The notes under the pieces are model-generated. The model was not told the DNA's origin. It did not search any database and saw only the letters and a list, made by a program, of their open reading frames with translations. 64,000 bases of DNA from Streptomyces sp. NBC_01255 (GTDB taxonomy: Bacteria > Actinomycetota > Actinomycetes > Streptomycetales > Streptomycetaceae): positions 868,001 through 932,000 of the forward strand of contig NZ_CP108474.1 of NCBI RefSeq assembly GCF_036226445.1, in the 5' to 3' direction. The position numbers and the translations under genes were made by a program. Below are positions 50,387-58,661 of the stretch, in pieces. Position 1 is the stretch's first letter. Each line of letters begins with the position of its first letter.

Positions 50387-50800
50387 ATGCGTATCGGGGA
50401 ACTCAGTCGTCGGGCGGGCGTCAACGCCCACCAGTTGCGCTACTACGAGGCCCAGGGCCTGCTGACGGCGGACCGCGGCACGAACGGCTACCGCGAGTAC
50501 GACGAGAGCGCCCTGCTGCGGGTGAAGCAGATCCGGCACCTGCTCGGCGCCGGGCTGTCCTCCGAGGACATCGCGTACCTGCTGCCGTGCGCGATCGGCG
50601 AGGCGCCGGAACTCGCCGGGTGTCCGGAGCTGTTGGCCGCGATGCGCTCGCGCCTGCGGCGACTGGACGACCAGATGGAGCGGCTCGCCCAGTCCCGCGA
50701 AGCCCTCGCCGACTACATCGTCGCGGCGGAACGCGTGAGCGGCGAGAGCTACCCGCCCTTCACGGATGCCGACGCCGACGTACGGGCCGTCGCCTCCTGA
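50387..50800 (+). CDS. MerR-family transcriptional regulator
   Basis: This 137-residue protein has the MerR winged-helix domain at its N-terminus (M-R-I-G-E-L-S-R-R-A-G-V and R-Y-Y-E-x-Q-G-L-L, with N-G-Y-R-x-Y at about 36-41) followed by a coiled-coil helix (about 80-115). A Cys lies at 65 and another near 74, but there is no classical metal-binding C-terminal loop, so its ligand is likely organic. It starts at ATG 50387 with GAGG five bases upstream. The divergent gene is an imine reductase, and the shared spacer has a MerR-like operator, so it probably senses an imine or related compound and activates the reductase. Confidence 0.93.
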   Translation: MRIGELSRRAGVNAHQLRYYEAQGLLTADRGTNGYREYDESALLRVKQIRHLLGAGLSSEDIAYLLPCAIGEAPELAGCPELLAAMRSRLRRLDDQMERLAQSREALADYIVAAERVSGESYPPFTDADADVRAVAS

Positions 50801-50821
50801 ACGGGTGCTCGCGGCTCCCGG

Positions 50822-52012
50822 TCACACGTCCCAGGTGACGGGGAGGCTCTTCACGCCGTAGATGTCCGCGGTCTCCGGGCGCAGGACGACGTCCTCGGCC
50901 GGTACGGCCAGGCGCAGCGTGGGGAAGCGGGCGAGCAGCGCGTTGAACGCGACCCGCATCTCGACACGGGCCAGCTGCGCGCCCAGGCACAGGTGGACGC
51001 CGTGACCGAAGGCCACGTGTCCGGTGGACTGGCGCCGGATGTCGAGGACATGGGGATCGGCGTGGCGCTCGGGGTCGCGGTTGGCGGTGTTGTACGAGAG
51101 GACGACCGTCGTGCCCGCCTCGATCGTCTGGCCGCCCACCTCGACGTCCTCCAGCGCCGTCCGCATGAACGACTTGGCGACGCTCAGGTACCGCAGCAGC
51201 TCCTCGACGGCCTGGTCGATGAGCGCGGGATCGTCGCGCAGCGCGGCCAGTTGCTCCGGGTTCTGCAGCAGCGCGAAGGTGCCGAGGGCCAGCATGTTCG
51301 CGGTGGTGTCGAATCCGGCCGCCAGCAGGATCAGGCTGATGCCCTTCAGTTCCTCGTCGGTGAGGTCGCTGTCGGTGAGTTCGCTGAGTACGTCGTCGGT
51401 GGGGTTCGCGCGCTTGGCGGCCACCAGCTCGGCGAGGTACTCCTGGGTGGCGGTGTAGGCCGCGATCAGCTCCTCGTCACCGGTCTCCCCGCCCATGAAC
51501 GTGTCGATCTGCTCCTGGAACGAGTCCCGGTCCTCGTACGGCACCCCCAGCAGCTCACAGATGATGATGGTGGGGATGGGCTTGGCGAACGCGGTCACGA
51601 GGTCCACGTCCGGCCCGGTCTCCTCCATGGCGTCCAGGCAGGCGGCGGTGATCTGCTCGACGCGCTCGGTGAGCAGCCGCATCCGCCGCGCGGTGAACTT
51701 GCCCACCAGCGGCTTGCGGTAGCGGCTGTGGTCGGGATCGTCCATGAGCAGGAACTCGCCGGGCGGGGCCGGCGGGATCTCGAAGTCGACCACGTTCAGG
51801 AGGTCCCTGCGGGAGCTGAACCGGGGGTCGGCCAGGACGGACCGGACCAGGTCGTATCCGGTGATCAGCCAGCCGGGTTTCCCGCCGGGGTGGGTGAAGC
51901 GGCTGATGGGGCCGTGCCGGCGGGCGTCGACGAGCTCTGCCGGCGGGTCGAAGGGGCAGCCGGACGGACGCTCGGTCGGCAGCGTCGTGACGGTGTGGAC
52001 GGTGTCGGTCAT
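50822..52012 (-). CDS. Cytochrome P450 monooxygenase
   Basis: This soluble bacterial P450 is about 396 residues when started at ATG 52012, where GAGGA has a proper six-base spacing; an ATG at 52018 would abut the ribosome binding site. It has the I-helix motif A-G-F-D-T-T (Phe-Asp in place of the usual His-Glu), the K-helix E-E-L-L-R-Y, and the heme loop F-G-H-G-V-H-L-C-L-G-A-Q with the thiolate Cys. It would hydroxylate or oxidise a small molecule with electrons from a ferredoxin; no ferredoxin gene is next to it. It could add to the alkaloid, but it lies about 7 kb beyond the last clear cluster gene and has no SARP-like repeat I could find, so its substrate is open. Confidence 0.94.
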   Translation of the reverse strand: MTDTVHTVTTLPTERPSGCPFDPPAELVDARRHGPISRFTHPGGKPGWLITGYDLVRSVLADPRFSSRRDLLNVVDFEIPPAPPGEFLLMDDPDHSRYRKPLVGKFTARRMRLLTERVEQITAACLDAMEETGPDVDLVTAFAKPIPTIIICELLGVPYEDRDSFQEQIDTFMGGETGDEELIAAYTATQEYLAELVAAKRANPTDDVLSELTDSDLTDEELKGISLILLAAGFDTTANMLALGTFALLQNPEQLAALRDDPALIDQAVEELLRYLSVAKSFMRTALEDVEVGGQTIEAGTTVVLSYNTANRDPERHADPHVLDIRRQSTGHVAFGHGVHLCLGAQLARVEMRVAFNALLARFPTLRLAVPAEDVVLRPETADIYGVKSLPVTWDV

Positions 52013-52035
52013 CGCCATTCCTCATCTCGCGACAT

Positions 52036-52167
52036 TACGCGTTTGCGTATGAGGAAAGCTACGTTGCGTTCATGATCCCGTCAATCGCCAAAACCCCATT
52101 AACGCAGGTAGATTGCGGGAAACTGGTGCAATGGCGCTGCACATGAATGCAATGATGCGTTGCAATG
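52036..52167. promoter_or_regulatory. Divergent P450 / AI-2E-transporter promoter region with repeats
   Basis: The intergenic DNA between the P450 and the transporter gene is much less GC-rich than its neighbours. It contains an inverted repeat TACGC-N4-GCGTA (52036-52049) and three TGCAATG copies (starting at 52127, 52148 and 52161), two of which are preceded by ATGA-rich sequence. These are plausible operators for a regulator not encoded nearby. I cannot assign a protein. Confidence 0.45.
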
Positions 52168-52272
52168 AATGACGGCGAAGGCAATACGCACGCGCACCCG
52201 CGACCGGGCCGCCCACCGGACCGATACTCCGCCGGAGACCGCCCGTACGGCCGAGGCGCGCCGCCTGCTTGG

Positions 52273-53421
52273 ATGTCTCCCATGTTGAGTTCCACGAAAT
52301 CCGCCGGCGCGCTCCGGACAGCCGCACGTGTCTCCGCCGAATCGCTTCTCGTGCTGCTGATGGCCGCGGTGACGCTCTGGCTCGTGGGCCGGATGTGGTC
52401 CGTCGCGTGGCCGCTGATCGCGGCCCTGTTCCTCACCACCCTCACCTGGCCGCCGGCCCGGTTCCTGCGGCGGCACGGCTGGCCCCCCGCGCTGGCCGCG
52501 ACCACGGTGACCGTGCTCTTCCTCCTGCTGATCGCGGGCATCGTCGCGCTCATCTCCGTACCGATGGCGTCCCAGTCCGGCGAACTCGCCGACGGTGTGG
52601 TCGAAGGGATCCAGCGGCTGCGCGAGTGGGCGGCCGGGCCGCCCCTGAACATCGGCGACAGTCAGATCAACGGCGCCCTCGACACCGCCGTCGCCCGCCT
52701 CCAGGACAGCATCGGCAGCATGGTCAACGCCGTCGCGACGGGGGTCGGCACCGTCTTCAACGGCGTGGTCACCGCGTTCCTCTCGCTCTTCCTGATGTTC
52801 TTCTTCCTCAAGGACGGGCCGCGCTTCCTGCCGTGGCTCACCCGGCAGCTCCCCGGCCGGCTCGCCACCGACATCCCGGTCGTGGCCGCGCGCGGCTGGG
52901 ACACGCTCGGCGCGTTCGTACGCTCCCAGGCGTTCGTCGGCCTGATCGACGCCGTCCTCATCGGCCTCGGCCTGTGGTTCCTCGACGTGCCGCTGGTGCT
53001 TCCGCTGGCCGTCCTGACGTTCGTCTCCGCGTTCGTGCCGATCATCGGCGCCTTGTTCGCGGGGCTCGTCGCGGTCCTCATCGCCCTGGTGTCGAACGGC
53101 CCGACCGACGCGCTGATCGTGCTGGCCCTCATCGTGGTCGTCCAGCAGTTGGAGGGGAACGTCTTCCAGCCCATGCTCCAGAGCCGCGGCCTGGGCCTGC
53201 ACGCGGCGGTCATCCTCCTTGCGGTGACGCTCGGCGGCAGCCTGGCGGGCATCGTGGGCAGCCTGCTCGCCGTCCCCGCGGCCGCGCTGATCGCGGTGGT
53301 CTGGAACTACGTCCGCGGGGAGCTCGAAGAACCCGGGCAGGAACTCCCGGGACCCCGGCCGGAACCGGCGGCCGACGAGCCGCCCGCCGGCCCGGCCCTC
53401 GACCCGGCCGCGACCGCGTAG
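52273..53421 (+). CDS. AI-2E family transporter (PerM-like membrane protein)
   Basis: The protein is about 382 residues with seven to eight hydrophobic segments. The arrangement is typical of the AI-2E/PerM superfamily: a pair of N-terminal helices (L-L-V-L-L-M-A-A-V-T-L-W-L-V), a further helix, a soluble segment with amphipathic helices and the sequence F-L-K-D-G, then four C-terminal helices with Q-Q-L-E-G-N-V-F-Q-P and a conserved L-L-A-V-T-L-G-G. Roles include efflux of signals or cations. The start is uncertain: ATG at 52165 opens the frame, but the segment before 52273 looks non-coding, and no candidate has a good ribosome binding site. The C-terminal tail is Pro/Ala/Glu-rich. Confidence 0.85.
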   Translation: MSPMLSSTKSAGALRTAARVSAESLLVLLMAAVTLWLVGRMWSVAWPLIAALFLTTLTWPPARFLRRHGWPPALAATTVTVLFLLLIAGIVALISVPMASQSGELADGVVEGIQRLREWAAGPPLNIGDSQINGALDTAVARLQDSIGSMVNAVATGVGTVFNGVVTAFLSLFLMFFFLKDGPRFLPWLTRQLPGRLATDIPVVAARGWDTLGAFVRSQAFVGLIDAVLIGLGLWFLDVPLVLPLAVLTFVSAFVPIIGALFAGLVAVLIALVSNGPTDALIVLALIVVVQQLEGNVFQPMLQSRGLGLHAAVILLAVTLGGSLAGIVGSLLAVPAAALIAVVWNYVRGELEEPGQELPGPRPEPAADEPPAGPALDPAATA

Positions 53422-53435
53422 TCCGGCGGTTCGAC

Positions 53436-53485
53436 GTGCGCGTCACGACCCGCGGGTGAACCATTGAAGGGGGTCGTGCGTGCAC
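53436..53485. terminator. Imperfect hairpin after the AI-2E transporter gene
   Basis: A stem with a seven-base outer part including one G-T pair, a one-base bulge and an eight-base inner part CACGACCC/GGGTCGTG encloses a 19-base loop, starting 15 bp after the stop. It is weaker than the cluster terminators. Confidence 0.4.
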
Positions 53486-53540
53486 CAACCGCATGCGGGG
53501 GAAGTCAAGGCAGCAGCTTCGGCTTCTAGAGGTGGCGAGC

Positions 53541-55238
53541 GTGGACGTCTTCGATGCCGTCGTCGTCGGATCGGGTTTCGGCGGATCCGTCACCGCATTT
53601 CGTCTGGCCGAGGCCGACCTGAGCGTATGCCTGCTGGAAAGAGGACAGCCGTTCCCGCCCGGGTCCTTTCCGCGCAGCCCGCGTGACACGGCCAAAAACT
53701 TCTGGGACCCGGACTCCCGCCTCTACGGAATGTACGACATGTGGAGCTTCTCGAAGCTCGACGCCCTGGTGTCCAGCGGGCTCGGCGGGGGCTCGCTGAT
53801 CTACGCCAACGTGCTGATCCGCAAGCCGGAAAGCTGGTTCGTCCACGAGGCGTTCGACGGCGGCTACGAGGACTGGCCCGTCACACTCCAGGACCTCGAT
53901 CCGTACTACCAGCGCGTCGAGGACATGCTCGGTGCGCAGCGGTACCCGTCCGATGTGAAGCCCTATCAGGACACGCCCAAGACCCTCGCCATGGAGCAGG
54001 CGGCGGCCCGGCTGGGTCTTCCGTGGGAGCGTCCGAAGCTGGCCGTCTCGTTCGGAGACCCCGCCGTGCCCGGCGCGCCCATCCCGGGCGGCGAGGACAA
54101 CATCCATCACAGCCCCCGCTTCACGTGCAAGCTCGTCGGCGAATGCGACCTGGGCTGCAACTTCGGCAGCAAGAACAGTCTCGATTTCACCTACCTCAGC
54201 GCCGCGGACCGGCTCGGGGCGGACATCCGGACCGGCTGCGAGGTCCGCTCGTTCGAACCGGTCCCGCAGGGATTCCTGGTCTCCTACATCAAGCACGACG
54301 CCACCGGGGACGGAGATCCGCACGCGTCTCCCGAGCTGCACACCCTCAGGGCCAAGCGGCTGGTTCTCTCCGCCGGCACCCTCGGCACCACCTATCTGCT
54401 GCTGAGAAACCGCAGCGCCTTTCCCGCCCTCAGTCCGGCGCTGGGTACCCACTTCTCCGGAAACGGCGACTTTCTCGGGCTGGTCCTCAAAGCCCGGCGG
54501 AGCATTCAGGGCAGGCCCGGGGAGACGGAGCCGCGCATGCTGGAGCCGAGTTTCGGCCCGGTCATCACGAGTGCGATGCGCGTGGACCGCGAGGAGAACG
54601 GCGAGAACGGCGAGAGCGTCCGGGGCTTCTACATCGAGGACGCCGGATACCCGGAATTCCTGAACTGGCTCGTCGAGCACAACGTCCTCACCATGTCGAA
54701 CAGGGTCGCGAGGTTCCTGCTGCGGCGAGGCTGGTCGCAGCTGACGGGAACGGCAAAGAGCCGTGTGGGACGACAGCTCGGCGACGCCATGGGCAAGGGG
54801 CTGTTCACCGCGACGTCCGCGCCGCTGCTCGGCATGGGAAGGGACGTCCCCAACGGCCGCATGTTCCTCCGGGACGGGCATCTCGACCTCGCCTGGGACC
54901 TCACCGCCTCGGCTCCGTACTTCGACCAGATGAACACGACCATGAAGCGTGTGTCCCACAGCATCGGCGGGCGCTACGCATCGAGTCCCCTGTGGTGGCT
55001 CAACCGCCTCATCACCGTGCATCCCCTGGGCGGCGCGCCGATGGGACGCCATGAGCGGGAAGGCGTGGTCGACTCCTTCGGGCGGGTGTACGGCTACCCG
55101 GGGCTTTCGATCGCCGACGGCTCGGTGATGCCCGGCCCCGTGGGGCCGAATCCCTCGCTCACCATCGCGGCACTGGCCGACCGGTCGGCCGACCGCATCA
55201 TCGAGGATCACCGACAGCACTCCGCGGAGCCCACATGA
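53541..55238 (+). CDS. GMC-type FAD oxidoreductase (cholesterol oxidase-like)
   Basis: The protein is about 565 residues when started at GTG 53541 (AGAGG eight bases upstream); an ATG at 53493 would add 16 residues of unlikely sequence. The N-terminal FAD motif V-V-V-G-S-G-F-G-G-S-V and the S-S-G-L-G-G-G-S-L-I-Y-A-N segment fit the bacterial cholesterol-oxidase branch of GMC enzymes. The C-terminus has V-H-P-L-G-G-A-P-M-G and G-P-N-P-S-L-T-I, the conserved His/Asn region. A Cys-rich C-K-L-V-G-E-C-D-L-G-C segment in the middle resembles related dehydrogenases. There is no signal peptide, so it is likely cytoplasmic. Its stop overlaps the next gene (ATGA), tying it to a patatin-like lipase. It probably oxidises an alcohol on a lipid-like substrate. 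Confidence 0.92.
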   Translation: MDVFDAVVVGSGFGGSVTAFRLAEADLSVCLLERGQPFPPGSFPRSPRDTAKNFWDPDSRLYGMYDMWSFSKLDALVSSGLGGGSLIYANVLIRKPESWFVHEAFDGGYEDWPVTLQDLDPYYQRVEDMLGAQRYPSDVKPYQDTPKTLAMEQAAARLGLPWERPKLAVSFGDPAVPGAPIPGGEDNIHHSPRFTCKLVGECDLGCNFGSKNSLDFTYLSAADRLGADIRTGCEVRSFEPVPQGFLVSYIKHDATGDGDPHASPELHTLRAKRLVLSAGTLGTTYLLLRNRSAFPALSPALGTHFSGNGDFLGLVLKARRSIQGRPGETEPRMLEPSFGPVITSAMRVDREENGENGESVRGFYIEDAGYPEFLNWLVEHNVLTMSNRVARFLLRRGWSQLTGTAKSRVGRQLGDAMGKGLFTATSAPLLGMGRDVPNGRMFLRDGHLDLAWDLTASAPYFDQMNTTMKRVSHSIGGRYASSPLWWLNRLITVHPLGGAPMGRHEREGVVDSFGRVYGYPGLSIADGSVMPGPVGPNPSLTIAALADRSADRIIEDHRQHSAEPT

Positions 55239-56782
55239 CGACCGGCCAGGGCGGCGAGCGCCGCGAGGCGTCCCCCCGCAGATCCCTCATCCTCGCCGGC
55301 GGCGGCCTGAAGGTGGCCTTCCAGGCGGGCGTCCTCCAAGTCCTCCTGGACGAGGCCGAGTTGCGGTTCGATCACGTCGACGGAGCCAGTGGAGGCGTGT
55401 TCAACCTCGCGATGTACTGCCAAGGGATGTCCGGGCGCGAGATCGCGGACAACTGGCGCACCCTCTCCCCGCTGAAGGGCGTCACCCCGAACTGGCGCGA
55501 GTTGCCGAAGGGACCGTACGCCCGTTCCCTCTTCACGCTGGACGGCTATCGGCGCCGCGTCTTCCCGGACTGGGGACTGGACTGGGAGCGGATCCGGGCC
55601 ACCGACCGGGAAGCCACCTTCAACCTCTACGACTTCAGCTCCAACGAGCTGGAGACGGTGACCGCGGACCGCATGGACGAGGACCGCTTCTGCGCCGGGG
55701 TGGCACTGCCCATGTGGTTCCCTCCCGTCGTGATCGACGGGAGGACGTACATCGACCCGGTCTACCTGACGGACGGGAACGTCGAAGAGGCCATCCGGCG
55801 AGGCTGCGACGAACTGTGGATCATCTGGACGGTCAGCCGGCGGCACCGCTGGCGGAACGGCTTCGTGGCCAACTACTTCCACATCATCGAAACGACCGCC
55901 AACGGCCAGTTGAAGCACTGGCTTCGCCGGATCGAGGCCAGCAACACGGCCATCCGCGCGGGAGAGCACGGAGAGTTCGGACGCCTCATCGACGTCAGGC
56001 TCCTGAGCGCCGAGGTCCCGCTGAACTACCTCGTCAACTTCAGCAGGGACCGTTTCGCCCAGGCCGTGGAACTCGGCGTCCACCGCGCCCGCCAGTGGTG
56101 CACCGACCAGGGGATTCCCTGGAAGCCCGGCGCCCCTCCGGACCGCCCCGACGGCCCCACCCGTCTGCGCTTCACCGAACGCATGGTCGGACGCGTCGCC
56201 TTCGGCGAGCACGACGTCCAGGACATGCCCGCGCCGGAGGATGCGACTGCCGTCGACCTGGCCCTGCACGTGACCGTCGACATTCAGGGGATGGACCGCT
56301 TCCTCGTCGATCCGGAGCACGAGGCCTCCCTGCGGGGAGAGATCGTCTGCCAGGCTCTGGGCGGACGCCTTCCGGTCGAGCGAGGAACCTTCCAGCTGTT
56401 CGTGGAACGGTCCGACCCGGAACATCTCCAGATGTGTTACCGCCTGTTCTTCACCGACCGCGCCGGTCACCCCCTCACCCTCAGCGGGCACAAGGACGTC
56501 AACGAGGACTCCCGCCGGGGAGTCTGGAAGGACACGTCCGTCCTCCACACCCGCGTCCTCCGTGGCCACGTCGGCATCGACGAGGAGGCCGAAGCCCAGG
56601 TGGTGGCCACGGGAGCCGTTCGCATCCGCCCGGCCGACTTCCTGAAGCAGCTCACCACCTTCCGGGTCGAAGCGCCGACGCTCGCCGGCAGGGCGGCCAC
56701 GCTGGGCCGCTTCGGACGGTTCTTCTCCGGCAAGCTGTGGGACGTGTACGCGCAGAACGTCCTGCCCTGGTCACCCCTGTGA
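55235..56782 (+). CDS. Patatin-like phospholipase
   Basis: This 515-residue protein has the patatin fold: the G-G-G-L-K-V-A-F-Q-A-G oxyanion region near residue 25, the nucleophile elbow G-A-S-G-G at about 51-55, and an Asp-Gly in an L-T-D-G-N motif near 180 that supplies the catalytic Asp. The C-terminal half (from about 300) is an added beta-rich domain without a clear match. It likely hydrolyses an acyl ester from a lipid. The start ATG at 55235 overlaps the GMC oxidoreductase stop, and the metallophosphoesterase gene follows after 13 bp, so the three form one operon. There is no signal peptide or membrane helix. Confidence 0.9.
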   Translation: MTTGQGGERREASPRRSLILAGGGLKVAFQAGVLQVLLDEAELRFDHVDGASGGVFNLAMYCQGMSGREIADNWRTLSPLKGVTPNWRELPKGPYARSLFTLDGYRRRVFPDWGLDWERIRATDREATFNLYDFSSNELETVTADRMDEDRFCAGVALPMWFPPVVIDGRTYIDPVYLTDGNVEEAIRRGCDELWIIWTVSRRHRWRNGFVANYFHIIETTANGQLKHWLRRIEASNTAIRAGEHGEFGRLIDVRLLSAEVPLNYLVNFSRDRFAQAVELGVHRARQWCTDQGIPWKPGAPPDRPDGPTRLRFTERMVGRVAFGEHDVQDMPAPEDATAVDLALHVTVDIQGMDRFLVDPEHEASLRGEIVCQALGGRLPVERGTFQLFVERSDPEHLQMCYRLFFTDRAGHPLTLSGHKDVNEDSRRGVWKDTSVLHTRVLRGHVGIDEEAEAQVVATGAVRIRPADFLKQLTTFRVEAPTLAGRAATLGRFGRFFSGKLWDVYAQNVLPWSPL

Positions 56783-56795
56783 ACGAGGAGTCGTC

Positions 56796-58661
56796 GTGGA
56801 CGTCGGCAAGCTGCGCAAGCGCGCAACGGAGCTCCGGTTCACCCCGCGGAAGCCGGTGCGCTGGCTGGCACCGACGGAGCTGTCACGTACGGCGGTCAAG
56901 GTCGGTCTGGCCGCGGTGTTCGCCGACTACGCGGACAAGCGCGAGATACAGGGCGCGCTCCGGGCCGGACTGCTGCAGGCTCCGTTGGCGCATCCCGACG
57001 CCGGGGAGATCTGGATCGACTTCGTCGCCGACCTCGGCGACGGCTTCGAGGCGACGTACTCGGTGGCGTCCGCGCTGGCCGCGCCCGAGCTCGCCGTCTC
57101 CGATGCCGTCTCGTGCCCCCGGGGTTCGCTGCTCGTCCTCGGCGGGGACCAGGTGTATCCGGTGGCCTCGACGACGGCGTACGAGGACCGGCTGAAGGGG
57201 CCCTACCGCGCCGCGCTCCCGTCGGCACCCGACCAGCCGCTCATGGTGGCGCTGCCGGGCAACCACGACTGGTACGACGGACTCACCGCGTTCCTGCGGA
57301 CGTTCGCCCAGGAGAGGTGCATCGGCGGCTGGCAGACCCGGCAGACCCGGAGCTACTTCGCGGTGCGGCTGCCGCGGCGCTGGTGGCTCGTCGGTCTGGA
57401 CAGTCAGCTCGGCTCCTACATCGACGATCCGCAGCGACGGTACTTCGAGACCTGCCTCTCGCCGCGGCTGCTGCCGGGCGACAGCGTGATCGTCTGCTCC
57501 GCCGCGCCGACCTGGATCAAGAGCCACGGGGATCCCGACTCCTTCAACACCCTTCACTGGTTCGACCGGAACTTCATCCGGACCCGGCTCGACCGGGTGA
57601 CCGGGCAGCGCGTGGACACGGGCGCGTCGATCCGCCTCTGGCTGACCGGCGACAAGCACCACTACGCCCGCTACGAGGAACGGCTGCCCGACGACCCGCC
57701 CACGTCCGGCGGAACCCCGCCCACGAACCCCCGACGGCGCCAGATGGTGACGTGCGGCCTGGGCGGCGCGTTCCTGTCCTCCACGCACAGACTGCCGAAC
57801 GCGCTGTCGCTTCCCCCTGCCACGTCGCGGCTGCGGAAGAAGGACGACCCGCCGGCGGCATTCGCCCTCAGCCCGCACACGTACCCCACGGCGCAAGAGT
57901 CCCGCTCGCTCGCCCGGAGGATCGCCAACCCCTTCACGCGGTACTGGCTCGGGTGGCGCAACCCCGGGTTCGCCGGACTGGCCGGGGTGGTGCAGCTGGT
58001 GCTCGTCCTGTTGATGAGTGGCGCGTTCGCGCTGGCCGCAGGGAGACGGCATCCCGTCGACGCCATCCGGAGTGCCGGCGCCTACGACGTGATCGGCATG
58101 GTCGGCGTGTGCGTCTTTCTCTTCATCCTGCCCTTCGTGCTCGGCTGGGGAAGACGACCGGCGGGCGCACGGCCACCGCGGAGAATGACCGGTCCGATCG
58201 TCGCCACGCTGCTGCAACTGGCGGTCGCCGCAGGTGTCCTGGCCGTCACCGTCACCGTGGTCTGGGCGCTGCCACCTTCGTGGTTCGGATTGCTCCGGCT
58301 GGCCATCCCCGTGGCCGTCATCGTGGTGACGGGCGCGTTCCTCGGCTCCGCGGTCTTCGCCCTGTGGGTGCTGTTGACGCACCACGGTCTGGTCGCCGAT
58401 TGGCAAATGTCCGGCCAGTCCGTCGACGACCGCACGGGCTTCGTCCGGATGCACATCGCACCGGACGGCACGCTCACGCTCTACCCGCTGGCACTCCAAG
58501 GCACCTGCCGGGACTGGCGACTCGACGTGGTCGCGGACACCCCGACCTCGTGGGTCCGGCCGGTACCCGGTACGCCGCCGACCGTGCGACTCATCGAAGA
58601 TCCCGTGGTGATCGCACGGCACGGAGGACGAGCGGAGATCAGCCGCGGCCGCGGCGGTTGA
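56796..58661 (+). CDS. Membrane-anchored calcineurin-like metallophosphoesterase
   Basis: This 621-residue protein has a two-metal phosphoesterase domain: D-L-G-D-G-F near residue 77, G-G-D-Q-V-Y-P near 115, G-N-H-D-W-Y-D near 153, and a G-D-K-H-H-Y motif near 285. A C-terminal part with about four hydrophobic helices (about 400-535) anchors it in the membrane, followed by a cytoplasmic tail. It starts at GTG 56796 with GAGGAG five bases upstream, and ends 23 bp inside the convergent ABC permease gene. With the upstream GMC oxidoreductase and patatin-like lipase it forms an operon that could remove acyl and phosphate groups and oxidise a lipid alcohol. That scheme is inference; the substrate is unknown. 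Confidence 0.9.
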   Translation: MDVGKLRKRATELRFTPRKPVRWLAPTELSRTAVKVGLAAVFADYADKREIQGALRAGLLQAPLAHPDAGEIWIDFVADLGDGFEATYSVASALAAPELAVSDAVSCPRGSLLVLGGDQVYPVASTTAYEDRLKGPYRAALPSAPDQPLMVALPGNHDWYDGLTAFLRTFAQERCIGGWQTRQTRSYFAVRLPRRWWLVGLDSQLGSYIDDPQRRYFETCLSPRLLPGDSVIVCSAAPTWIKSHGDPDSFNTLHWFDRNFIRTRLDRVTGQRVDTGASIRLWLTGDKHHYARYEERLPDDPPTSGGTPPTNPRRRQMVTCGLGGAFLSSTHRLPNALSLPPATSRLRKKDDPPAAFALSPHTYPTAQESRSLARRIANPFTRYWLGWRNPGFAGLAGVVQLVLVLLMSGAFALAAGRRHPVDAIRSAGAYDVIGMVGVCVFLFILPFVLGWGRRPAGARPPRRMTGPIVATLLQLAVAAGVLAVTVTVVWALPPSWFGLLRLAIPVAVIVVTGAFLGSAVFALWVLLTHHGLVADWQMSGQSVDDRTGFVRMHIAPDGTLTLYPLALQGTCRDWRLDVVADTPTSWVRPVPGTPPTVRLIEDPVVIARHGGRAEISRGRGG

